A DNA stretch of 16,157 nt from CBFIJI01 sp965662885 (lineage in GTDB: Bacteria; Bacteroidota; Bacteroidia; Flavobacteriales; Flavobacteriaceae): NCBI GenBank assembly GCA_965662885.1, contig CBFIJI010000043.1, forward strand, positions 1 to 16,157, in the 5' to 3' direction. A program made the translations under genes and the position numbers. This document shows, in pieces, positions 8,901 through 15,089 of the stretch. The notes under the pieces were generated by a model. It saw nothing but the letters and a program-made list of their open reading frames with translations, was not told the origin of the DNA and made no database searches. Position 1 is the stretch's first letter. Each line of letters begins with the position of its first letter.

Positions 8901-10370
8901 AATGTCTCGAATATTTTCTGTCAGTAGTCCACCTCGGCCTATGGCATAGGGATCTAAGCGGTTTACTTCATTATCTGGAGGGGAAGATGGAGCACTTCCA
9001 TTAAAAAAGCTAGTGTCAAAAGCATCCAGTTTAACATTTTCAGGATCCGCCTCACCAATATCTTGAAGTGCAACAATGTTTCGAATATTTTGAGTTTGTG
9101 CTCCTCTGTTGGTAACCCAAACTTCTATTCTGGTAATTTGAACAGGGGAATTGATATAGGGATAACTTTCTAAGAAAAAATCATAATTATCTCTAAAATA
9201 ATGAGCTAAAAAAAAGTGGCGGTCTTCTTCATAGTCTAAAGCAAATAGACTAAAGTTTTGGAGCGTTCCTCCTCCTTGTGCGGTAATGTTTTTTGACTGC
9301 GAGCGTTGTTCTGAAAACACTCCAGAAATCAAAGTTTTTCCAAATTTTAGATCTGCCCGAACACCAAATAAACTTTGGGCACCTTGAATTAAATTACTGT
9401 TAATGGGCATACTCACATTTCCGATGTCAATATTTTGTAAAATGGCATCCTCAGTGACTTTTCCTTGTAAATAGTCAGCAACACGATTGGTCATCTGTGC
9501 TCTATTGGGAAGGTTATTGACGTTATTTTTTAAACTTTCAATTTTTTGTTTTGAAGCTTCAAGAGTGTTCTTAAAATCCTCTACTTTCTTTCCTAATGCA
9601 ACAACACCATCTTCCACAGCCTCAATCTTTTCAATTGAACTATTTAATCGGGAACCAAGTTGTACAGGAGTTACTTGAACCAAATCCGTTATTTTGGGTG
9701 GATTAAATTGAAGTTTTACAAGGTTCTGAAAATCAAAAGTAGATTCTGTGTCATAGTTAGCAGTTATTTGTAAGCGTTCTCCGATATTACCCAAAAGACT
9801 TAAACTGATGCGTTGATCAAAATCAAAGCCAAAATTTCTTCGATTCCTAGGAGAAGCAGCTGGGTTGTCGTTTTTTTGGTAACGAACCCCTATATCTATT
9901 CCAATAGATCCCTGCGGTTTAATATCGATAGCGTTACTCCCAAAAATGGACTGGAAAAATTTATTGTTGACATAAAGCTCAGGTAAGAGGTTTTTTTGAC
10001 TTTCCTCAATATCAGCTCCCTTGCCACTTAATGCTGAAATTTTTTCTTGAAAATATTGATTTCTGCTTTCCTTAAGAACCAAGGCCTCAAATTCTTTGGT
10101 GGTGAGAACCAAAGGGACTCCGATAGGATAACCGTCAATAGACTCGGAAAAGAAATAAAGATTGGACGCTACGTTATAGATGTATTTGGCTGCGATACTG
10201 GTAGGATTTGGAAGACTAAGCGTACCCAAATCTGCGGTTTCAGTTGTCGTTTCAGAAGGTGTTTCAGAGGGCGTTTCTTGAGCTTTTAATTCTACAGAAT
10301 AGAAAAAAACCCCAACTACAAAAAAGTAGTAAGGTACTACCAAAGGAAATTTTCTGAAAAATACTTTCAA
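2916..10370 (-). CDS. sprA: SprA, outer-membrane translocon of the type IX secretion / gliding system
   Basis: A single uninterrupted 2484-aa frame, close to the roughly 2400 aa of Flavobacterium johnsoniae SprA. In that organism SprA forms a giant 36-strand outer-membrane barrel through which type IX substrates, including gliding adhesins, cross. Seen here: a signal peptide (basic residues 2-7, hydrophobic core 9-25, likely cleavage after LKA at 30), a Thr/Glu/Pro linker (31-48), then SprA-typical segments: FGFDFDQRISLSLLGNIGER (180-199), NYDTESTFDFQNLVKL (205-220), LIQGAQSLFGVRADLKFGKT (327-346), and a central VYIDDFEGAQTNID. The last part is rich in alternating strands and ends in an aromatic outer-membrane signature (FTIRYNFGN). 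Residues about 222-304 look like a helical insert. The start is TTG at 10370: a stop codon lies immediately upstream in frame, and no Met occurs within the signal peptide. It begins 4 nt after ruvA and is probably in the maeB-ruvA operon. Confidence 0.97.
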   Translation of the reverse strand: MKVFFRKFPLVVPYYFFVVGVFFYSVELKAQETPSETPSETTTETADLGTLSLPNPTSIAAKYIYNVASNLYFFSESIDGYPIGVPLVLTTKEFEALVLKESRNQYFQEKISALSGKGADIEESQKNLLPELYVNNKFFQSIFGSNAIDIKPQGSIGIDIGVRYQKNDNPAASPRNRRNFGFDFDQRISLSLLGNIGERLQITANYDTESTFDFQNLVKLQFNPPKITDLVQVTPVQLGSRLNSSIEKIEAVEDGVVALGKKVEDFKNTLEASKQKIESLKNNVNNLPNRAQMTNRVADYLQGKVTEDAILQNIDIGNVSMPINSNLIQGAQSLFGVRADLKFGKTLISGVFSEQRSQSKNITAQGGGTLQNFSLFALDYEEDRHFFLAHYFRDNYDFFLESYPYINSPVQITRIEVWVTNRGAQTQNIRNIVALQDIGEADPENVKLDAFDTSFFNGSAPSSPPDNEVNRLDPYAIGRGGLLTENIRDIASVKSGFGTLSNKVTEGRDYAVLESARKLNQDEYRLHPQLGYISLNQRLSNDEILGVAFQFTYLGNVYQVGEFANGDVPGTTVSFDEDQQTGVLQNNSLIVKMLKSSLTDIRQPIWDLMMKNIYNTGAYQLAQEDFRMNILYSDPSPINYISPVDQNIWPENLEKQILLNTFGLDRLNIYQDPEPRGDGFFDYIEGITIDPQYGRIIFPKVEPFGEFLFELLKDPSSANEDYDIVSTYNKNQKKYVFNEMYALTKAGTLEATEKNKFQLKGRYTSEGGDGIPIGAFNVPRGSVRVSAGGRVLQEGLDYTVNYDIGRVKILDEALKASNIPIDISVENNSFFNQQNKRFSGINVLHQFNENLVFGGTLLNLSENSLTQKANYGTEPVNNTMIGFNTNFSTEIPFLTRLVNKLPTVETDVPSNLSFRGEVASLIAGNPRNTQLNGESNVYIDDFEGAQTNIDVKGFSAWKLSSVPVKEGIDLNGQSLDIGYGRTKLAWYSIDPIFYTNQRPSGINNDDISLNTTRRVFINEIFPEQDLVLGTTTIQTTLDLAYYPEEKGAYNNALQTQFLSNKKNNWAGIMRPITSTNFEQSNVEFIEFWLLDTFSDLETANQDLGSLEFHLGNISEDILQDGRKQFENGLPGATLSNPTYSTPWGKVPASQSLLYAFNTIAEDRILQDVGLDGLSDEEERLLYINGPENDPAGDNYQYFVAAEGGVLDRYKNYNGTDGNAPIAFSDTDRGNTTEPDTEDINRDQSMNTINSYFEYRVPIAKNMTIGNHPFVTDVRENVKVQTPNGDEITTRWIQFKIPIQKNYYQGTTFEPYFNAVNAIEDLRSVRFMRLLLNGFDVPVVFRFGTLDLVRGDWRRYNKELNEDILPNSNTTVDISTVNVLENESRIPINYVLPPGIEREQLNNNNTIVRQNEQSLSFRICELQPMDSRGIYKGVDLDMRQYSRIKMFLHAESTPGNLPLPGEGASEEFDRRMVAFIRLGTDYQDNYYQVEIPLKPTEYIENTANRLSADEVWQPDSNEIDIPLELFSKIKALALNQIALGRVNYFDEELNPIDEFTPISSLPGAKKYKLSIKGNPSLGAIKTLMIGLKNPSVQMGDALCGEVWFNELRIAGIDNQGGWSAIAAMDANIADFATFSASGRYSTIGFGAIDDNPNQRSREEMIQYDVVSNINVGQLAPKNWGLQIPLNFSVGETTITPEYDPFYQDLRLKDRLTTASRKSQRDSIRSQAIDYTKRKSISLIGVRKNKLSGNESRFYSPENFDFSYAFNELYHQDYEIERRQETNLLLGGNYSHSFKPVEVNPFKKSKTISKAKYLQWLKELNFNLMPNSIQISSKINRVFNSQRFREVYLEGVEASQQLALPELEQQNFLFDWTYSINHNLTRSLRLNFTSSTNNIIRKEHFSEEDLGVNSQVQGRGVWEDIWNTGETNRHFQSLSLNYKLPFRFIPILSFIDATYNYTGDFNWQRGSLAMANVQSEEGIPLGIVNTIQNANTQTLNASVSFDKLYSIFGLKSKRRGFPRRTTSESKKDSTTKSKSKFLKKSLTTMVNILSSMKRIQVSYSENNGTVLPGYLPSVGFAGGMQPSLGFTFGSQADIRYEAARQGWLTNFPNFNQPLTQVHNNNLKVVAQLAPSKSLIIDLNLDRTFSRNKNENFSVQGNLYTPLNTNVYGNYSISTMMIKTAFKTGVGGENPNFEKFIAYRYPIAERLAETNGIDPSDVDQDGFPKGFGKNQQQVLVNAFLAAFTGVNPRTMNLNPVRTTPLPNWNLKFTGLMGLKPIKKIFNRFSITHGYRSSFTINNFQSNFDFDINNPYQVDNLGDIIPYRLFSNFNLIEQFNPLIRLDVEFKNSIKILAEMRTERQLSLSLDNNLLTQSNGDEFILGLGYRLKDLRFKTNFGRKSVTLKGDLNLKADVSYRNNITVLRNLEYDNNQVTAGQELMSIKFTADYALSKNLTSSFFYDHNFSEFAVSTAFPQTSIRSGFTIRYNFGN

Positions 10371-10374
10371 CTAC

Positions 10375-10956
10375 TTATAATTTATTCAAGGCAGCTTTAA
10401 TAAGTTCTTCCACAGAACTCTCCGGAGAATGTTGAATAATGCTGTCTATCATTTTTTCAGAGCTCTTTCTGGTATATCCAAGAACTTCTAATGCTGATAA
10501 CGCTTCTTCTTTAATAGTATTGCTTTGAATGACTGGAATTTCATCGTTTCCAGCTAGATTTAGCATTTTGTCTTTTAGTTCTAAAATAAGTCGTTGTGCT
10601 GTTTTCAATCCAATGCCTTTAATGGATTTGATGGTAGTAATGTCTTCGGTGGCCACAGCTGTTTTAATTTGCTGAGGATCCATAGAAGAAAGCATCGTTC
10701 GTGCGGTACTTGCTCCAATGCCTGAAACAGATAATAATAGTCGAAAAACAGTACGTTCCATTGAAGTAAAAAAACCGTACAAAGTATGGGCATCTTCACG
10801 TACTTGTAAATGGGTATAGAGCCTTAAATTTTCATCGGAACTCAATTGTGAAAAAGTATGTAACGATATATTAATTTCATATCCAACACCCTGACAGTCT
10901 ATTACGACATAGGTTGGATTCTTTTCAACAAGTTTTCCCGAAATTTGCGTAATCAT
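10375..10956 (-). CDS. ruvA: Holliday junction branch migration protein RuvA
   Basis: A 193-aa protein of normal RuvA length. RuvA tetramers bind the Holliday junction and load the RuvB motor for branch migration in recombinational repair. Domain I (1-62) is the OB fold, starting MITQISGKLV and ending with VREDAHTLYGF, which holds the acidic pin residues Glu54 and Asp55. Domain II has two helix-hairpin-helix motifs, SVSGIGASTA (76-85) and SIKGIGLKTA (111-120), that contact the DNA backbone. A variable linker (about 135-147) leads to domain III (148-193), which binds RuvB. ruvB and ruvC are not nearby, as is common in Bacteroidota. The ATG at 10956 follows the maeB stop by 5 nt, and sprA starts 4 nt after the ruvA stop, so the three genes are almost certainly co-transcribed. 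Confidence 0.97.
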   Translation of the reverse strand: MITQISGKLVEKNPTYVVIDCQGVGYEINISLHTFSQLSSDENLRLYTHLQVREDAHTLYGFFTSMERTVFRLLLSVSGIGASTARTMLSSMDPQQIKTAVATEDITTIKSIKGIGLKTAQRLILELKDKMLNLAGNDEIPVIQSNTIKEEALSALEVLGYTRKSSEKMIDSIIQHSPESSVEELIKAALNKL

Positions 10957-10961
10957 TTTTT

Positions 10962-13238
10962 TTATTTTTTGTTTTTAGACTGTGCATCAATTACAGCTAC
11001 TGCAGCCATGTTTACAATTTCTTCGACCGATGCTCCCAGCTGGAGAATGTGAATTGGCTCACTTAGCCCCATTAAAATAGGCCCTATAGAAAGTGCTCCG
11101 TTGAGTTCTTTCATCAGTTTATAGGTAATGTTGGCTGCATCTAAATTGGGAAAAATCAAGGTGTTGACTTTTTTATGTACCAAAGAAGAAAAAGGAAAGC
11201 CTTTTTCTAACATCTCTTTATTCAGAGCAAAATCTGCTTGAATGGGGCCATCAACATCAATATCGGGCTTGTTAAGGTGTAAAATTTCTACGGCCTCCGT
11301 TATTTTTTTAGCCTGAGGAAATCGGGAGGATCCAAAGTTAGAAAAGGACACCATTGCCATTACTGGTGTAAAACCAAACAATTTAACTACATGGGAAGTC
11401 ATCTCGGCTATATCAACCAATTCCTTTGCACTTGGATCTATGTTTATAGTCGTGTCAGAAAGGAAAATGGGACCGTTATCGGTTAACATCAAATTGGTTG
11501 CTGCTACACGGCGAACACCTTTTGCTTTTTCAATAGTGTCTAAAATCGGTTTTACAACACTTGGATAATTTCTTGAGTACCCAGAAATCATGGCGTCTGC
11601 ATCTCCATTTTTCACCATCATCGAAGCGAAATAATTACGTTCTCGCATCAAACGTTTTGCATCGTATTGACTATAACCTTTACGTTTTTGTGCTTCCCAA
11701 AATAGATGAGCATAACGATTACGCTGTTCCGAATGTGCTTCATCTTTTGGATCAATGATCTGAGCTTCATTAGACTCATAATCAATAGTTTTCATCAGAA
11801 TTTCTATCTTTTTCTTATTCCCTAAAAGAATCGGTATAGCTATGTTTTCTTCTTGAACAATTTGGGCTGCTTTTAATACATCCAATTGATCTGATTCTGC
11901 AAAAACAATACGTTGTGGAGCAGTTCTGGCACGATCGTGAAGCAGGCGCACCATTTTTTGACTCCCCCCTAAACGGGCTTCTAATGTTTCAATATAGCGC
12001 TCCCAATCTTTGATTGGAGCCGTTGCTACACCAGAAGTTTCAGCAGCTTTTGCAACTGCTGGCGGGACTGTAGTGATGAGTCGTGGATCAAAAGGCTTAG
12101 GGATGATATAATCTCTTCCAAAGGTGAGACGGGTTTCATCGTAAGCAATATTGACTTGTTCTGGTACGGGCTCTTTGGCTAGACTTGCTAATGCTTCAAC
12201 GGCTGCCATTTTCATGGCTTCATTAATTTTTGTTGCACGAACGTCCAAAGCGCCACGGAAAATAAAAGGAAAGCCCAATACATTATTGACTTGGTTAGGA
12301 TGATCCGACCGACCAGTAGCCATTATGACATCTTTTCGTGTTTTACACGCCAAATTAAAGTCAATTTCTGGATCAGGATTGGCCATGGCAAAAACGATAG
12401 GGTTATCAGCCATAGACCTTAGCATCTCTGCGTCCATGATATTGGCCAAAGACAATCCGATAAATACATCTGCTCCTATTAAGGCTTCCCCCAAAGTGTT
12501 TAAATCACGATGGGTGGCAAATAGTTCTTTTTCTGGGGTTAATTTTTCGCGATCTTTTCTAATGACCCCCTTACTGTCGGTCATTACAATATTTTCAGCA
12601 GTAACCCCAAATGCTTTATATAATTTTGTACAAGAAATTGCTGCAGCCCCTGCACCAGAAACCACCACTTTTACGTCTTCAATTTTTTTATCAGCAATTT
12701 CCAAGGCATTTAATAAGGCTGCACAGGAAATAATGGCGGTACCATGCTGATCGTCATGCATTACAGGAATGTCTAATTCTTCTTTTAAACGTCGTTCAAT
12801 CTCAAAAGCTTCAGGTGCTTTGATGTCTTCCAGATTGATTCCGCCAAAGGTTGGAGCAATGGCTTTTACTGCCGTAATAAAAGCCTCAGGATCTTTGGCA
12901 TCCACTTCAATGTCAAAAACATCAATGTCTGCAAAAATTTTAAAAAGTAAACCTTTACCTTCCATCACAGGCTTAGAGGCTAAAGGCCCAATATCGCCAA
13001 GTCCTAATACAGCAGTCCCATTCGTTATAACGGCTACAAGATTACTTTTGTTGGTATATTTATATACATCCGACGCTTTTTTCTCTATTTCCAAACAAGG
13101 TATGGCTACCCCTGGGGAGTAGGCCAATGCTAAATCTCTTTGTGTTTGATAGCTCTTTGTTGGAACAACTTCAATCTTTCCAGGTTTAGGCTTGGCGTGA
13201 TAAACCAAGGCTTCCCTTCGTTGCTGGTCTTTTTTCAT
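10962..13238 (-). CDS. maeB: NADP-dependent malic enzyme with C-terminal phosphotransacetylase-like domain
   Basis: 758 aa, matching the E. coli MaeB type (about 759 aa). It decarboxylates malate to pyruvate with reduction of NADP+ in the cytoplasm, supplying NADPH and pyruvate. The N-terminal malic-enzyme part (about 1-425) has the catalytic Tyr40 in AYSPGVA and Lys95 in MEGKG, metal ligands Glu137-Asp138 in NLEDI and Asp162 in MHDDQHGT, and the nucleotide-binding SGAGAAA turn (194-200). The C-terminal part (about 430-755) resembles phosphate acetyltransferase; in this family it is not known as an active transacetylase but mediates oligomerisation and acetyl-CoA inhibition. NADP preference is from the family, not proven here. 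The ATG at 13238 is the natural start, with a TACCTTTG element 17 nt upstream. It leads the maeB-ruvA-sprA run, with a 5-nt gap to ruvA. Confidence 0.96.
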   Translation of the reverse strand: MKKDQQRREALVYHAKPKPGKIEVVPTKSYQTQRDLALAYSPGVAIPCLEIEKKASDVYKYTNKSNLVAVITNGTAVLGLGDIGPLASKPVMEGKGLLFKIFADIDVFDIEVDAKDPEAFITAVKAIAPTFGGINLEDIKAPEAFEIERRLKEELDIPVMHDDQHGTAIISCAALLNALEIADKKIEDVKVVVSGAGAAAISCTKLYKAFGVTAENIVMTDSKGVIRKDREKLTPEKELFATHRDLNTLGEALIGADVFIGLSLANIMDAEMLRSMADNPIVFAMANPDPEIDFNLACKTRKDVIMATGRSDHPNQVNNVLGFPFIFRGALDVRATKINEAMKMAAVEALASLAKEPVPEQVNIAYDETRLTFGRDYIIPKPFDPRLITTVPPAVAKAAETSGVATAPIKDWERYIETLEARLGGSQKMVRLLHDRARTAPQRIVFAESDQLDVLKAAQIVQEENIAIPILLGNKKKIEILMKTIDYESNEAQIIDPKDEAHSEQRNRYAHLFWEAQKRKGYSQYDAKRLMRERNYFASMMVKNGDADAMISGYSRNYPSVVKPILDTIEKAKGVRRVAATNLMLTDNGPIFLSDTTINIDPSAKELVDIAEMTSHVVKLFGFTPVMAMVSFSNFGSSRFPQAKKITEAVEILHLNKPDIDVDGPIQADFALNKEMLEKGFPFSSLVHKKVNTLIFPNLDAANITYKLMKELNGALSIGPILMGLSEPIHILQLGASVEEIVNMAAVAVIDAQSKNKK

Positions 13239-13254
13239 AAAAAAAATTCTAATT

Positions 13255-13262
13255 CAAAGGTA
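13255..13262 (-). promoter_or_regulatory. Candidate -7 element upstream of maeB
   Basis: TACCTTTG on the minus strand (13262-13255) matches TAnnTTTG exactly, 17 nt before the maeB ATG, giving a leader of around 10 nt, similar to the ctaB arrangement. A clear TTG at the -33 spacing is not visible. It would drive the maeB-ruvA-sprA run. Confidence 0.4.
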
Positions 13263-13364
13263 ATAATTCCACTAACTTATGGGAATAAATTAAAAAATTC
13301 TTCCTCTTAACATTTAGAAAACATTAAAATAAAATAGGAGAAGCGAAGACTTTAATAAGGATCA

Positions 13365-13435
13365 ATTTTATCAGATAAAATAGCCTGTGTTCCAACACAG
13401 ACTTAGCCTGAGTTAATCAAGCGCTTTCTGGAACA
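13365..13435 (-). other. Cluster of inverted repeats between the haloperoxidase-like gene and maeB
   Basis: The 211-nt gap 13239-13449 holds no gene that I can support. Its distal half contains a perfect 7-bp inverted repeat ATTTTAT/ATAAAAT (13365-13371 and 13375-13381), a second 7-bp repeat CTGTGTT/AACACAG with a 2-nt centre (13385-13391 and 13394-13400), and a longer-range 7-bp pair TGTTCCA/TGGAACA (13388-13394 and 13429-13435) that shares bases with the second. An 8-bp palindrome AAGCGCTT lies at 13419-13426. Read on the minus strand this region follows the haloperoxidase-like gene by 15 nt, so the hairpins may end that transcript, although no long T-run follows. A protein-binding site upstream of maeB is the alternative. 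Confidence 0.4.
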
Positions 13436-13449
13436 ATTAATTGGACGGT

Positions 13450-14808
13450 TTATTTTATCGTTGCTACTGTAGAAACTTCTTTTAGTGTTTGAATTTTTTC
13501 TACAACATATTTTCCAACATTATGCCCTTGAGCAACGCCTTCTTCAATGGCCATCATATAATGAATACCGCCATATAATCGAGAAATTGCGGCTTCTTCG
13601 GAGGCATGTAAAAAGGATCGGTATTGACGTTCTGGAAGTCCATATTCGATTTCGGTAGTATCGTTAAAGTCAAAGTTAGGACCGTAAATATCCGTAAGGG
13701 TTACCGCTGCTGCTCTTGAAATAACAGAATGACCACTGGTATATTCTGGAAAAGGAGGCGTCTGTAATAAAGGGAGCCATTCTTCATCATAATATTCATT
13801 GATGAGTGTTTCGGGACGTACAACTAGCGTATTCCATTTTTCATCCCAACAACTAATAAAGGCATCAAAGAGTGCAATGGATACGTTGGCATAGGCATTA
13901 ATTGTTTCGTCAAAAGAGCTTTTTGCTTGCCGTGCAGCAATCGCAGTAATTCCAATCCAATGCCCTCCTGGAGTGATTTTTTTAGTTGCGAACATCGCAT
14001 GTCCTCTGTGGTGGGTTACATATGGATTGCAATCCCAAAATTTAGCAATTTCAGTTTGTTCTTCATCTAAGTTTTTAACCACTTCGTAAACTTGAAGTAA
14101 TTGTTTTTGGAAAGGACTTCCCTTAGTCAAATCATAGGGTAATGGGTCTTTAGGAGCAAACTGATTAGCAGAGTCTAAAACCATTGTCCGAATTTCTTTC
14201 CAATGGGGTTCTATACCATCCATATAGTCTGGAGGCGTTGGTTTCCAAAATTCTGGTTCTTCCTTAATGGTATATTTTGGGTAAGTTCGTGTCTGATTGT
14301 ATAGATCTTTAGAAGCCCAATCACGAATATGATTGGCCACGACATCGGCATAATTATCTGAGGCTTTTATAACTGCTTTTGGAATTCCCATGTCTTTTAT
14401 TTTTTCCAAAAGCGCTTCGTGGTAGCTCAGCATTTTTGCTTCTGAAAAAATTAGACTTTTCCCAACTTTATTAAAAGCAAATAGTGCTGATAAGTTGGTG
14501 TTTACATTTTTATTTTCTGGTTTTGGAAGGGGGGACAGCGTTTTTATTTGTCCAACTAAAGAATTGTATTTGTCAGGAAAACCGATTGCCATCGTTTCAT
14601 AAGCAGCAAGGGAAGGATATAAATATACACGCGAGGCTACGGGAGGTGAAAAGATATCATAAACCACAATATCCGTAAGATTTTTCATGGAATCTAAAAA
14701 CAATTCTGCATCATCCAATTTCGAACGATCATAGTCTGATGCTGATTCACATGAAAAAAGCAAAAGTCCAACAAAAGCAATAAAAAAATTCTTTTTCAAT
14801 GTATTCAA
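13450..14808 (-). CDS. Vanadium-dependent haloperoxidase / PAP2-superfamily lipoprotein
   Basis: A 452-aa protein with a lipoprotein signal (basic start, hydrophobic 8-18, lipobox LFSC with Cys20), so probably anchored in the envelope and facing the periplasm or surface. The C-terminal third carries all residues of the vanadate/phosphate pocket shared by vanadium haloperoxidases and PAP2 acid phosphatases: Lys324-x6-Arg331-Pro332, Ser358-Gly359-His360, and Ser409-Arg410-x5-His416. The position where PAP2 phosphatases carry Asp (HxxxD) is Ala420, which fits the haloperoxidase-like side better. Haloperoxidases oxidise halides with H2O2; real activity and halide choice cannot be read from sequence. 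The start must be a TTG: a stop (TAA at 14832-14830) precedes in frame and no ATG intervenes. TTG at 14808 or 14799 (giving MKKNFF) both leave a good signal peptide. It follows the VCBS protein gene by 281 nt. No type IX C-terminal sorting domain is apparent. Confidence 0.85.
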   Translation of the reverse strand: MNTLKKNFFIAFVGLLLFSCESASDYDRSKLDDAELFLDSMKNLTDIVVYDIFSPPVASRVYLYPSLAAYETMAIGFPDKYNSLVGQIKTLSPLPKPENKNVNTNLSALFAFNKVGKSLIFSEAKMLSYHEALLEKIKDMGIPKAVIKASDNYADVVANHIRDWASKDLYNQTRTYPKYTIKEEPEFWKPTPPDYMDGIEPHWKEIRTMVLDSANQFAPKDPLPYDLTKGSPFQKQLLQVYEVVKNLDEEQTEIAKFWDCNPYVTHHRGHAMFATKKITPGGHWIGITAIAARQAKSSFDETINAYANVSIALFDAFISCWDEKWNTLVVRPETLINEYYDEEWLPLLQTPPFPEYTSGHSVISRAAAVTLTDIYGPNFDFNDTTEIEYGLPERQYRSFLHASEEAAISRLYGGIHYMMAIEEGVAQGHNVGKYVVEKIQTLKEVSTVATIK

Positions 14809-15089
14809 TTTTCTGGTTACATACTGTGGTTAAACTCGAGTGATTATTAGTGGATGAAATTTACAATTGATAAAATTGTTTACCTCAAATGGTGTAGGTT
14901 AATCATTCCAGTTTAACATTGTTTAAAGCACAAAAATAACAATAATTTACGATAAAAAAGAAGTTGTTAGCAACGGTCAAAAAAACTTCCCTGTTGAAAA
15001 TTAATGAAAGCCCTAAAAGAAGATTTCAATAAAGAGGTTGTTAATAAGGGGAAAGGACAAATTATGCGTCCGCAGGTTAACACGCCTTT
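14809..15089 (-). promoter_or_regulatory. Intergenic spacer with a candidate promoter for the haloperoxidase-like gene
   Basis: This 281-nt A/T-rich gap has no supportable gene on either strand. A TATTTTTG element (14938-14931, minus strand) matches the Bacteroidota -7 consensus and would give a leader of about 115-120 nt; no well-placed TTG is visible upstream, so it is weak. I see no clear intrinsic terminator after the VCBS gene: a short GCGT/ACGC pair near 15066-15085 lacks a following T-run. Whether the two genes are co-transcribed is open. Confidence 0.3.

Noticed and set aside
12325..13122. Plus-strand open frames of 141 and 117 codons opposite maeB
   Set aside because: They are antisense to the conserved malic-enzyme domain, of low-complexity composition, with no family resemblance or promoter; shadows of the real gene.
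13381..13410. Direct repeat TAGCCTG (13381-13387 and 13404-13410) as a possible insertion-site duplication or CRISPR-like repeat
   Set aside because: Only 7 bp, two copies, with 16 nt between them and no mobile-element remnant; easily chance in a short spacer.
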